From: Fremontodendron californicum
Lineage: Eukaryota; Streptophyta; Magnoliopsida; Malvales; Malvaceae
Direction of reading: 5' to 3'
Assembly (NCBI GenBank): GCA_030761205.1
Contig: JAULJL010000040.1
Span: 10,358,103-10,422,102, forward strand
Length of the DNA: 64,000 nucleotides
The position numbers and the translations under genes were made by a program. Positions 1 through 11,218 of this stretch are shown one piece after another; the stretch's first letter is position 1; every line of letters begins with the position of its first letter. The notes under the pieces were generated by a model. It saw only the letters and a program-made list of their open reading frames with translations. It did no database searches and was not told where the DNA came from.

Positions 1-2206
1 ATCATGACATGATGCATATTTTATCATGACATTGCATACATTTAATCACGACATGGCATAGAAAAGAAAATCATATGCACATCAACCATCAAATAGCATG
101 ATCAAGATAACAATATGAACATCGATTATTAAATGACATAATTATGGAATATGTTCATTAATTAAAATATCATGATCATAAAATATGCACACAATATTTT
201 TTTTTAAAATTATTTTTCATGAATTAACAAATTACATAAATGGCATACGTCAGAGCATTTTACCGAACTCCCCTACAAACCAGGCAAAGCTTTGGAAAAA
301 CATCCTTTCGCTTGACACTTACATAATTCTGAATAAAACGAAAACCCATGCTTTACGATTTTATAAACACGTACGTTGAATAATTTTCTAACCTCCTCGA
401 CAAACCTGGCAAAGATTAAGAAATTACTCTCTCCAAATGTTTAGGAAATCAAGAAAGCACGTTTTCGTGACAAAATTAAAAAAAAAAAAACACATTTTTG
501 AACTATGCAATGCATGAAAGCGGGGCCATTATCAGAATATATTTCTCTATTGAAGAGAGTGCATCCGAATACCTATAGTGGTATCCGAATATCTTTGAAA
601 GAAACTTAAGTTGAACTTAAACAAAAACGGATTTTTGGGCACGAATTTTTCTCGAATTAGAGGAGATATTGAATGCCCTTTTTTGACATCCGAATACCTC
701 TAAATGAGACTTAATGCAAACATTTTGAAAACCAAAAGAAACTAAAAAGATGCAATTTTTAAAAATAAAAACCAAAGTGGCCGAATGGTTCCTAGTAAAA
801 CCTTAACTCGTTTTTGAAGCTCGTTTCATCAAAACCTTATTTTTTTAAGACTTAAACAAATAAGAAAACACTTTAAAACAGCCTCCAAAGTGTTTCGGCC
901 AGCTCCCATTTCTTAGTAAAAATCCAAACTTTAATGTGTTTTAAGCTCGTTTTAGCTACCCAAAACCCGATTTTATCTAACTATTTTTTTAACTCTTAAG
1001 GAAAACTCAAAATAATCTAAAATTTTAACCCTAGGTTCGGTCAAAGGTGTATTAAATGGGGTTAAAACAATTTTTTATTTGGACAAAAAATGCCTAAACT
1101 TATATTGCCCAAAATCTCACATCCAACCTTTTAAAACATTGATTTTTCCAACACTTTGGAAAACAAGATTTTGGCTATGGACCATTGATTGATCCTAACC
1201 AAAATCATGTTGGAAATCATTTAAAAACATGTTTTAATGTAAACAAAGTGATTGGCTCAAGGTTAGCCTATTGGATGTTAAATCTGGCCTAACCATCACT
1301 TGGAAGAACCAAGATCATCAAGCTCATAATCACTTTTCCAAAGAGAATAAGCAATATGTAATTAACATGAAGAATGCTCCACAATAGACCCATATTCAGC
1401 AAAGTATGCACATGGAAATGGAAAAATATAAGCAAGAAAGCATAGATAAGCAAGAAAAACAAAGGTTGGCCTCTTGGATTTTAAATTCGGCCTAACCATC
1501 ACCATCAAGCTCGTAACCTTTTGATTTTAAGAAAGAAAACAAAGCAAAGCTCATCAACCAACCACAATAGACCTCAAAACATCAAATATCAAGAGGAAGT
1601 ATGAAGCAAAAACATGGGGAAAAAGGAATGAAGGTGGCGGCAAAACAATGAAAGTGAAGAGAAAAAAAGCTTTGTAAACTTGTAGTTTTTTGTAAAAAGA
1701 AAAGAAAAAGCTTTGATAAACCTCTTGAAAACCTCAATATTAAGAAGAAAATGAAGAAATATCAATGAGAAAAAGAACTTTTTCAAAGAAAAGTAAATAG
1801 AAAGAAGAAGAAATCATAAACTACCTTAGTAAAGCTTAAAAAAACCTCAAAGGCCTTAATTTTTCTTCCTTTTCTCTCTTCCTTTCCTTTTCTCTCTTAG
1901 TGATTTTTCAAAACTCTTTTTCTCCCTTTCAAAACACAATTGCCGATTACCTTCATGAGGTTGCTGTCTTGTTTTTTTTTTAACTGGCCGAATGGCTTTA
2001 GGAGGGCAAAATGCTCATATTTTTTAATTTCAAAGTGGTCCCCTCTTTCTCATGGCCCCCCTTCCTACTCTTCCTCCCCAAGTACCAATCCTATTGGCCC
2101 CTTCTTCATTAAGTTTTCTCCCCATTGGCCAAGGGTTGCCAAGTCATGTGCCTCTTACTTTCTCTCTCTCTTTCTCTCTCATACTCATCCATTTATTTAC
2201 CAAAAT
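1..2206 (-). mobile_element. Distal part of minus-strand Tat-type LTR (Z), split by element A
   Basis: Read on the minus strand, this stretch carries the same ordered blocks as the other Tat LTRs in the window. These include the motif around 1255-1320 that matches 52010-52075 in reverse complement, the block near 560-610 matching 53120-53190, and a CCGGG/TTTGCC-type block near 240-420. The LTR begins at 42758 on the minus strand, runs to 42002, is interrupted by element A, and resumes here at 2206. It continues beyond base 1, so its end, its PBS and any internal region are not visible. The ORFs inside it show no known protein and are taken as chance. Confidence 0.8.
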
Positions 2207-2211
2207 GCCAC
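2207..2211. repeat. Left target-site duplication of element A (GCCAC)
   Basis: GCCAC lies immediately before the TGTAGACACC start of the 5' LTR and is repeated at 41997-42001 immediately after the ...TTGCGACA end of the last LTR. Five-base duplications are usual for Ty3/gypsy integrase. The match shows that everything between is one original insertion. Confidence 0.92.
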
Positions 2212-2329
2212 TGTAGACACCTAATTTTGTCCGGACCCCCTAAACCAGGCAAATTCTCTTTCCAACTTCCCCGGAACACGAAGAGACTTTCACCATTCCA
2301 CAGATAGGTCTCCAAGACTTCATTTCGGA

Positions 2330-2402
2330 GGTCAACACAAAAAGTCAACTAAAAAAGTCAACCCTAAAAAGTCAACCACTAAAATAGTCAACCCTTAGTC
2401 AA
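2330..2402. promoter_or_regulatory. Cluster of six W-box-like TTGAC elements in the LTR
   Basis: RGTCAA, the reverse complement of the W-box TTGACY, occurs at 2330, 2343, 2357, 2370, 2387 and 2397, with spacings of 13, 14, 13, 17 and 10 bases. The cluster recurs about 120 bp from the start of the other two A LTRs (22531-22603 and 37030-37102). WRKY factors bind TTGAC(C/T). Function in this LTR is inference. Confidence 0.6.
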
Positions 2403-3039
2403 AATCAAGATTCGAAGTTGAATTGAATGATGGCGAAGGAATTTTGACAATTCGAGTTCTACAACGAAAGATATAGAGTTTGAAAGACGGGTTACAGAAA
2501 TTCAATGTAGAGAAATACCTAATTTGGCAAATTTGGGAAAAAGTACGGAAACAATCAAATTGGACGAAATTGAAGGTCCCAAATGGAATAAGATCAGTAA
2601 CTACGGATATTGGAAGGTCCAATTTTGATGCAGAGTTGAAAGAAGAATTAGTTTGAAGAAAAAAAAGGATTTAATTAATAAATAGAAAAATTCACAAATT
2701 TGGGGAAACTGCAGAGATGACCCATTTCAGTGAGATTGAAGCCCCTAGCTGATAAAGGATAAATAAAAATATCTCAAGTCCCAGATTGAAGTGGATCCCA
2801 AGGAAGATCCGGTTAGAGGAAAAACGAAAAAATGAGAAAATTCTCGATGTTGAAAAGGGGAAAACTAAATCGGAAGGGAATTCGATTGTAAAAATTAGGC
2901 ATTTTCAGACCAACTCCAATTCAATATATAACAAAGACAGTGAAAAAATAAAATCCAAAAATAAGACCCGTTTTGAGTAAAATCGAGGTTTCGGGGGTTA
3001 AAAGGTAATCTTGGAAAATCCACGAAAAATAGAATCCGA

Positions 3040-3680
3040 GCTCGAAAAATTATGAAAACCTCTAGATCTAAGTTTTATATCAAATAGAAGGGATTGGAGA
3101 AGAAAAATTCGGAATAGGAGCTCAAATGAAAAAAAGGCAAAGTTCGGGTGCACTATTTCGAAATTCCAAGAAAAAATCCGGGAAAAATAGAAAACGAGCT
3201 CAGAAAACTATGAAAACTTTCAGATCTGAATTTTATATTTTATAGAACGGATTGAAGAAGAAAAATTTGAAATTGGAGCTCAAATGAAAAAAGGCAAAGT
3301 TCGGGTGCACTAGTCCAAAATTCTAAGAGAAAATTCAGGGAAAAATAGAAAACGAGCTTAAAAAATTATGAAAACTTTTAGATCTGAATTTTATATTTTA
3401 TGGAAGGTATTGGAGAAACAAATCCAGAATCGGAGCTCAAATGAAAAAAAAGGCAAAGTTCGGGTGCACTAATCCAAAATTCCAAGAGAAAATTCTGGAA
3501 AAATAAAAAACGAGCTCAGAAAATTATGAAAAGTTTCAGAACTGAATTTTATATTTTATGGAAGGCATTGGAGAAGAAAAATCAGGGAAAAATAGAGAAT
3601 GAGCTCCAAAAAATGTGAAAACCTTTAGAACTAAGTTTTATATTGGATGGGATGATTTGGAAAAGAAAAATCCAAAATTG
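3040..3680 (+). repeat. ~158-bp tandem repeats in the 5' LTR
   Basis: About four degenerate units share GGAGCTCAAATGAAAAA, GTTCGGGTGCACTA and GATCTGAATTTTATAT. The GGAGCTC marks fall at about 3117, 3275 and 3432. Equivalent arrays lie at about 23150-23720 and 37650-38220. Confidence 0.75.
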
Positions 3681-5941
3681 GGGTTAGTTTGTAATTAAAT
3701 TAAGTTTGGGGGCCAAAATGCAATTTTACCAAAGAAATCGAAAAAGGGCCAATTTGCAAATAAAAAAAGTTGATTGGCCGGGAAATTTCCAGGTTATTTT
3801 CAGCCAACAGCTGATCAAGGGGAGGGAGTGTGATCATCATGGATCAAATGGCCAAGGATGGATAGCAAGATGACATTTTTACAAGGACAAGATTCTCCAC
3901 TACTTTGCCTACATGGCATTCTAAGCCAATGGGAAGGCTCCAATTTGCAAAGCCATGTGAAGGCCATGTGAAGAGTATGTGAAGGCAAAGAGATGTTGCC
4001 AAGTAGGATTAAAAATGCCACATAGGAAGATATTTTAATAGGAGGCCATATGATCTTGACAAGTGGCCAAGATATTTTGTAGAGACAATAGGACAAGAAT
4101 AGTCTAGGTGGCATTGTTGGTTAATGGGAGGCTAGGAAACTCTATTTTTAAGGGAAGCACCATGCTAATAGGGGACAAGCTCCTTATTTTTAAGGAAAAC
4201 ACTATGTTAGGGGGAACATTTTTTTAGCCATGTGGCAAGGGATGTTGGAGGAGCATGGGAAGCATGACAAGGGTAAAAAATAAAAGCCACACTCTCTCAT
4301 ATTATACAAGGGGGGCCGACCACACCATTGGAAGAAAGAGGGGATTCATTTTTTTTTTGTTTAAGGCAATTCACTCTTGAGAGAAAAGGAGAAGAAAAAA
4401 GAAAAGAGAGGAGAGAGGAGAGGAAATTGGCAACTTTGATTTGGAAAGCAAAAGCTAGGTAGCTATCTCTTCCTTTCTACTTCCTTAATGTTTTTCTTTG
4501 ATGTTTGATTCTTTTTCTTCTCTTTTTGTTCATGTGATTTGTTAACTTTTTGATGAATAAAAAGGTTTTCAAAAATAAATTTTAAAGGTTTTCTGTCCTT
4601 TATCCTTCATTCTTTATCAAATAACCAAGTTGTCAAATTTTTTTTACATGTTTCTTTGCATTAGCCGAACCTACTTGGATGATTTTGTGCTTGTTCTTGC
4701 TTGATATTCCTTGGTTAGTTGGTTGTATTCATATTTTTCATTCATGATTCATCTATTGTCATATGATTGTGGGCTGTAAAATCATGCATTTCATGACATT
4801 TCAACTAGGATTTGGGCCAAGATCAACCAATGATCTCAAGCCAAAAATCCCTGATCTCTACTAGTTGAGAGAGTGATAGTTTAGATTGGGTATTCTGACT
4901 TTGGAATTTTTTTTCACTACTTAGCCATGGTCAAAATAAAATGATTTTTTTATCACATATAGTAGTCATTTAGAGGATACCAATGGAATTTTTCTTAAGA
5001 GTTTTAGATTTTTTTTTTTTTTTATCATGGTTGAAAAAATGGATTTTGACAAAGCAGTTTTTAACTCACTGTCTTGATTTTGGTAAAATTCGGTCATGGT
5101 ATCCTTGGTCCAAAAATTCTAATTTTTTCCCATGGAGTTCAACATGTTCTAGGTCTAACTTAATTTTTACAGATTTTTTTGAAATTTTTTAGAAGGGTAA
5201 AAAATAAATTTTCAAAACTGTCAGTGAGAGTTAGAATTGTTTTTTAAGAATTAATAATTTTTTGTTTTTATTAGTATAAAAAGAGGAGGCTGATTTGGGA
5301 CATAGGTTACTGTCTTAGGTTAATTTCCATGTAATTTCAATCATAAAATTTGATTTTATAAAAGTCGGGTCAAGGGAGGTCAACCCGGATTTTAAAACTA
5401 GGAAAATAGAGCCTTTTTAAAGGTGGTTTCGGCCATGAGTCCCTTTTCATCCCAAAAATTCCAAAATTTTAATTCCGAGCCCAAAGTATTTCGATTTTGA
5501 AAATCAGATTTAAGTCTCTTACAAAGGTAGTCGAATACCTTTTTTAGGTATACGGATGTCCTTACTTCAAGGAAGAAATACATCTTCATGCATTGCACTT
5601 TTAAAATGTTTTTATTTAATTTGTCATAAAATGTATTTTTCGGTTTCATAAACATTTAAGCAGAATTAGTTTCCATCCTTTGCCGGGTTTGTTAGGGAGG
5701 TTAGAAAATTATTCAATGCACGTGTTTATAAAATCGAAACGTATGGTTTTCTTTTTATTCAGAACCATGTAAATATCATATGAAAGAATTATTTCCAAGC
5801 TTTGCCGGGTTTGCCGGGAAGCACGGTAATATTTTTCGACATATGCTATTTATATGATTCCTCACATGAATAATTCATTTCAAATAATGATGTGTGCATG
5901 TGATCATGATGTGATTATGAATATTTTATGATGATGACATT

Positions 5942-6711
5942 TTGTTGATTTTGCCATGTCGTCAAGCACGTGCCATGTCATCCATTCATATATCATATCG
6001 TTCATTCACACGCCATGCCATATCATTCATTATGTCATGTCATTCATATGCCATGTCATTCATATGCCATGTCATTCATACGCATGCCATGTCATTCATT
6101 CACATGCCATGTCATTCATTATGTCATGTCATTCATATGCCATGTCATTCATACACATGCCATATCATGTCATTCACATGCCATGTCATCCATTCACATG
6201 TGCCATGTCATCTAGATTAGTCCATGTCATTCATATGCCACGTCTTTCATATGCCACGTCTTTCATATGCCACGTCTTTCATATGCCATGTCATCCATTC
6301 ACATGTGCCATGTCATTCGCATGCCATATCATGTCATTCACATGCCATATCCTCTATTCACTCGTGCCATGTCATTTGCATGCCACATTATTCATTCACA
6401 TGCCATATCATCTAGATTATGCCATGTCATTCACGTGCCATGTCATCCATTCATATATCATATTGTTCATTCACATGCCATGTCATCTAGGTCATGCCAT
6501 GTCATTCATGTGCCATATCATTCATGCATACGCCATGTCATTCACATGCCATATCATTCATTCACATGTCATGTTATTTAGTTTATGCCATGTCATTCAC
6601 TTATGCGCCATATGCCATGTCTTTGATCCATATTCCATGCCATTTATTCTTTTGGCTATGTCATTTCGAATTTTGTCATGTCATAATAAATTGCTTGTAA
6701 TGCCATGCTAA
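5942..6711 (+). repeat. CATGCCATGTCATTCA minisatellite in the 5' LTR
   Basis: About 750 bp of imperfect short repeats built from CATGCCATGTCATTCA, with CACATG and CATATG variants and occasional longer spacing. The same array is found at about 25990-26690 and 40490-41190. Long open frames through it are artefacts of the repeat. Confidence 0.9.
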
Positions 6712-7093
6712 TTATGCAAATCATACATTCATGTTTTAATTCATATATCCATGATCATTTAAAATTTTGAAAATTGATATATTTTATAATAAAATAAGGC
6801 AATATCCCCGAGTTATTATAATTCATGAATTCTCCTCCGAGTTGCTGGGGAGTCCTCATCAACTATATTAACAAAGGAATACCCTTCTAAAAAAGGATGA
6901 TGCAAAAATTTTCAAAGACAATAAAAATTCTATATTTTACCGGTTTACCGGGAGTATAGAAAATTTTTGCAATAACAAATTCCGGATCATCTTCGAACAA
7001 AATAGGATTGTTTTTAAAATGAGAATTATTTTCAAATACCGAATCCAAAATTGACTTTTCACCGAGACTCGAGATAACACATGTGTGATGGTG

Positions 7094-7131
7094 CTAATCC
7101 TTCCCCTCATGTAATCGACTCCCGAACCCAC
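7094..7131 (+). other. Conserved LTR block GTGCTAAT...CGACTCCCGAACCC
   Basis: This short block is kept in all Tat LTRs of the window (also about 27098-27138, 41598-41640 and 54116-54158) while its surroundings diverge. It lies about 125-160 bp before the first TGGCGACTCC. A role in transcript end formation or R-region function is possible but not shown. Confidence 0.5.
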
Positions 7132-7424
7132 ACTTGGTTTCTCTGGTTCAAAGCGCAGACTTCAAAATTGGGTTTTTAAAATGTTTTAATTAATTTTAAA
7201 ATATTTTTCAAAACCGGTTTTAATAGGTGGCCGATCACACCTAGCCAACAAATATTGGTGGCGACTCCATTTCTTTTTCGAGGTCGTTTTCATACCCTCA
7301 CCCATTTATTTCAAGAGGAATTAAGTCATCTTTTCCTCTATTATTCCAATGTCACACTTAACGAGCCGACGTCGCGCGACGGGGCAAAATTTTTGGACTT
7401 TCTTTTTAAGTGGTTGCTACAGCT

Positions 7425-7442
7425 TGGCGACTCCGCTGGGGA
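7425..7442 (+). other. PBS-like sequence inside the LTR end
   Basis: TGGCGACTCCGCTGGGGA is a perfect complement of the 3' end (with CCA) of plant tRNA-Arg(ACG) as I recall it. It follows TGCTACAGCT just as the real PBS follows TGCGACAGCT. The last LTR keeps this segment (41914 onward) and ends only at 41996, so this copy now lies inside the LTR. A shorter TGGCGACTCC is at 7259-7268. Confidence 0.7.
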
Positions 7443-7510
7443 CATACTTATTAATTTCTTTTAACTTCGCCCCGTGACGGATCTCGCGAAAGGATCACAT
7501 TGCGACAGCT

Positions 7511-7528
7511 TGGCGACTCCATTAGGGA
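7511..7528 (+). other. Primer binding site of element A (tRNA-Arg type)
   Basis: TGGCGACTCCATTAGGGA starts three bases after the LTR end. Its first ten bases match the complement of the tRNA-Arg 3' end; three mismatches follow (bases 11, 12 and 14), probably decay after insertion. Ogre/Tat elements are known to prime from tRNA-Arg. Confidence 0.8.
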
Positions 7529-8378
7529 CTTTAGAGAGTCAGGCCTAGAGTTAGTCGTGTGTAATCAAAAGTCTCGGTTTGGTCGATTTTAATCGGTATT
7601 TAATTATAATTCCCATTTTTGTAAAATAAAGAGAATTTTGAAAATAGCAAATTTTTTTCTTTTCATGAGCATATATATTATTATTATTATGCTCCGTTTA
7701 TTCAAGTGTTGTGTGTTATCATTATTCTTTGATTGACTAATGCTTTCTTTTATTTGATTTGATTTTGTTTTTTTTTTTATGATTAATTGTTGGGTTTTTT
7801 ATTTTATTTATTATTATGGGTTGTGAAATAATTGGTGAAAGGTTTGTTGTTCCTCATCACACACTATACTTGCATTTGCATAACATGAGCCCTCAACCAT
7901 GGTCCCGTCCTTCTAGGTGGAGTGAAGTACCTATGCTTCGTGAGGTGATAACCTCCGCATAAGCTAGCGAAACACTCCTGGGGTACAAATTACCTATGCT
8001 TCGTGAGGTGTTAACCTCCGCATAAGCCTAGGAAATATACTCTAACAAATTGAACCCGTTTTGATCGGGATCTCTTATTAGCCTTCACCGACGACAATGA
8101 GGAGAAATTTGGGACCTTTTTTTAGAACCTAATGCAACTCCATATACTAAACCTAGGTGAAGCCATGCTCGTTTTCTGTTAGATATCTCGAAGTTAAGAA
8201 ACACTCGAAGGAACATCTCTCACCTTTTGATATTTATTTTATAACACTGTTATAATTATTTTTATCCCTGTACTGACTCGTGTTCTGTTTTGTTATGGTT
8301 TCTATCCTGTGCATCATGATCATTTAGGGGGTTTTTGCCTTAATCGAGTTCCAATCGAAGGGGTTTTCATTATAATCA
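7529..8378 (+). other. 5' leader of element A
   Basis: Untranslated leader between the PBS and the extra ORF. It matches the leader of element Y (54734-55330) in several blocks, for instance GAGAGTCAGGCCTA at about 7537. A 37-bp block that can fold (GAGGT/ACCTC and TATGC/GCATA arms) occurs twice, at 7928-7964 and 7991-8027. No coding region is supported. Confidence 0.65.
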
Positions 8379-9713
8379 TGGAACGTCAAGACTTTCTATT
8401 GGTATCAGTGGTTAGTAAGACATATCAAGAGGTTAGGGTTGAGACCGAGAAAAACCAGGATAACAAAGGAGACTGTTTAGCCGTTGGTTTTGTGTCTACA
8501 CTTCCTGAGTCAGTTCACTTGGATTTTGTTCATAATGACTTACAGAGTTAGAGGAAATCTGGAGACAGTGGGGAGTTGCAAAGAAAGATGAGTTCATCGG
8601 AAAATATGGTGACATAGCACTACTCCTCCCGGTCAAGATAGACGAGCAGTTGATCAGGGCCATAGTATAGTTTTGGGATCCTTCGTACCGATGCTTCACT
8701 TTTAATCAGGAAGATATGGTGCCCACCATTGAGGAATATTCTATCTTGCTTCGTGTCTAGTCAGCAAATCGGATAAAATCTATTGGAAAGAGCAGAAAAC
8801 ATCGAGCTGTCGGAAGAAGTTTTCCAGAGCGATGGGTATAGAGTTCCCGAATGATTCTCCACACATAAAGAGAAAGGGTTCGAGTGACTGTATTCCTTAG
8901 GTATTCTTGTAGAACTATATCAAGAACAACCCTGATGGTGACCATATTCTGGATGTCTTTGCCTTGGCAATTTATGGGTTAGTCATATTCCTGAAGGTAT
9001 AAGGTCACATCGAAGTGGCCGTGGTAGATCTCTTCGATTGTTTGGACAAGCAAATCGACCCTTCCCCTGCCATTCTTGCTGAAATGATCAGGTTACTCAG
9101 TTACTGTCGAAGAAAAGGTAAGGGATGTTTTGAGGGTTGTGTACAGCTTCTGTATGTCTGGATTCAGAGCCATTTTTGGGGTGATGATGGTGGGAATCTT
9201 CGTTCTTTCATAAAGACTTTTAGCCCCCTTTGAGAATTCAACAAGGAAAAATGGTCAAAGAAAGGGGATAAGAAGCAATGGATCAGGACTCTCCGTGACT
9301 TAGGTAGAGAAGATATAACTTGGAGGGCTCCGTGGATGCCACTTAAGTCGATCTTGTACCGTTGTGGTGAGAATTTATGGGTTCTGCTGTTGGGAATCTG
9401 GGGGCCCATTAACTATGCAACATTACTAGTACGGAGGCAATATGGATCCAAATAGTTTATCCCAATGACTCATGAGCTTATTTCGATGGAGTTATCCTAT
9501 GGTGGGTCTGGATATATGGGAAAGATACGTGAAGTCATCAAAGCATGGAAGAGGTTACATCGTTTGCAAGTGGGCAGGTACACTGACAATGCTACACCAG
9601 TATATCAGGTATGGAGAGCCAGGAGGGTCCGAGACATTGTGCTTTCTGCCAAGGATACCTCTGTTCATCCGGTAACACTTCAGCTAGAACCCGTAGTGCC
9701 GACAGAAGTTGAG

Positions 9714-9718
9714 ATTGT
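9714..9718. repeat. Left TSD (ATTGT) of the solo LTR
   Basis: ATTGT precedes TGATAACTC and is repeated at 11214-11218 after ...GACAACA. Confidence 0.85.
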
Positions 9719-11213
9719 TGATAACTCTAGGAAATATAGTTATTTTGCCACTTTTTATGCTTTTGAATTGGCTAAGTCCTTGAGGATTTTATTAGGATTT
9801 GATTAGTTTTATATGTTTTTATATTTATTTATTATCCATTTTATGTTTAAAATAGTTATTTAGTTGTTATTTATGTGTTTTTATAGGTCCAAGGTGATCT
9901 GGAGCTTCTAGGTGCAAAACGATGAAAAATGGTGCAAACCAATGAGCAGGCAGATTCGACCTCCGGAGCTTCTTTCAAGAAAAACTCAATCTTAAAGACA
10001 TCATTTGAGAAAAATCCCTCTTGAATTTTGAATCTGACTTCCATACCTTTCCAACGGTGTAAGGCTCGTCAAAATTGGAGGAGATTTGCCCAATCAAAAC
10101 AGTGAACGAAGTACGAGAAGACGGCAGGAACCAATTCAGACAAACAGAGGGGAACCAAAGTGGTAGAATAGGTAGCGCCACAGCGCCCAAAGCTGGTGTC
10201 GCGACACCAACGGTGAACAGTAAACTAGCAAAAAACGTAAAAAAAAAGCCTGATTTTGATGCCGTTGCTTGGGCACGAAGTTTAGGACTCTAGAAGGCCT
10301 TGGACACTATCTTTTTAGGTCAGAATAAGGGGGATTTAATACCTAGAAACCTAATTCTCTCTCAAGGAGATAGTAGCCACCAACTTCTCTCAAGAAGATT
10401 TGAAGATTGAAGACTCAAGAACTGACAACTCTTAGTTTCTTCTTTTCTCTTCTTTATTTTTCTTGTGTAGTTGATGATGGTTAAACTATTTGAATATTTG
10501 TTTTCATTAATTATCATGAACTAATTTCCTTTTACTAGGATTTCAATGGAACTCAACACATAGTTTGAATTTACTTTCTCTCTCTAGCTTGATTTAATGA
10601 TTATTGAGTTGTTTGTTCATTCTTGTCCTTAATGCTTCTAATTGCTTGATCACCATTACAACTAGACATAGGGAGTTTAGTGTTAGACATGGATTGAATG
10701 ACACATGTTTCATATTCATTTATTAGGATGAATTGATTTGCAGGTAGGGTAGAAATATACTTACTTGTCATGTGTAACCATTGTTAGAGCCTAAGCTTAA
10801 TGCGTTCTTCTTTAATTCAATTATCATAGACGTATAGTTAATTGGTTAGGAAGGATATTTTTATAAGACCATCGACAGATGCTTATAAATAAGATAGAAC
10901 TCTAGGTTAATAACTCAGGATCATTAATCAAGTGAAGAGGTAGAGAGAGATTCAAGCGAAGTGTTGATGAAAGTTATAATCCTAGGCTTTTATAATTTTG
11001 AATTCAACCTTTTTAGTTTACTTGTTTTTAATATTAGTTTCTTTTAATTTAGTTCATGATTACCATCTTTAATTAGTTGTTTAGATAAGATTAAGTTGTT
11101 TAAAGTTTAGTACTTAGCAAATTAAGTAGCAATTCCTCGTGGGTTCGATACTTTACTTTTCATTATATTACTTGTCAACGATACGTACACTTGCATAGTG
11201 AAATCTGACAACA
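9719..11213 (+). mobile_element. Solo LTR inserted in the extra ORF
   Basis: A 1,495-bp sequence starting TGATAA and ending ACAACA, with a 5-bp duplication on each side and no internal region or second LTR. It is therefore a solo LTR left by LTR-LTR recombination. It is related to the element at 60690-63467: shared blocks include GGCAGATT..ACCTCCGGAGCTT and ACCTTTCCAACGGT. A perfect palindrome GGTGTCGCGACACC is at 10195-10208. The ORF at 9465-9806 reads from the host ORF into this LTR, so its C-terminal end is not native. Confidence 0.85.
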
Positions 11214-11218
11214 ATTGT
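11214..11218. repeat. Right TSD (ATTGT) of the solo LTR
   Basis: Matches 9714-9718. Confidence 0.85.

Larger units (their letters stand above)
2212..7507 (+). repeat. 5' LTR of element A
   Basis: It starts TGTAGACACC and ends TTGCGACA, the same termini as the last LTR (36913-41996). It is 5,296 bp. In order it holds a W-box-like cluster, ~158-bp tandem repeats, a possible TATA region near 4285-4310, a CATGCC minisatellite, and a conserved block near 7094-7131. Three TGGCGACTCC copies lie at or just after its end. In sampled blocks it differs from the two 3'-derived LTRs at roughly one base in 10-20, often C/T or G/A, so the insertion is old. Confidence 0.92.

Noticed and set aside
5942..6711. 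Long open frames rich in His, Cys, Met and Ser through the minisatellite (also 25997-26681 and 40497-41181)
   Set aside because: The frames stay open in several registers because the short repeat lacks stop codons; there is no domain and no conserved single frame.
5942..6711. CRISPR-like array
   Set aside because: Units are short and contiguous, with no unique spacers, and the window is plant nuclear DNA.
7421..7442. LTR end at 7421 with PBS at 7425
   Set aside because: The PBS match is better there, but the 3' LTR continues to 41996 where the GCCAC target duplication follows, so the true end is 7507.
9465..9806. A separate 113-residue protein
   Set aside because: It is a piece of the extra ORF that runs into the solo LTR after codon 84; its last ~29 residues are LTR sequence.
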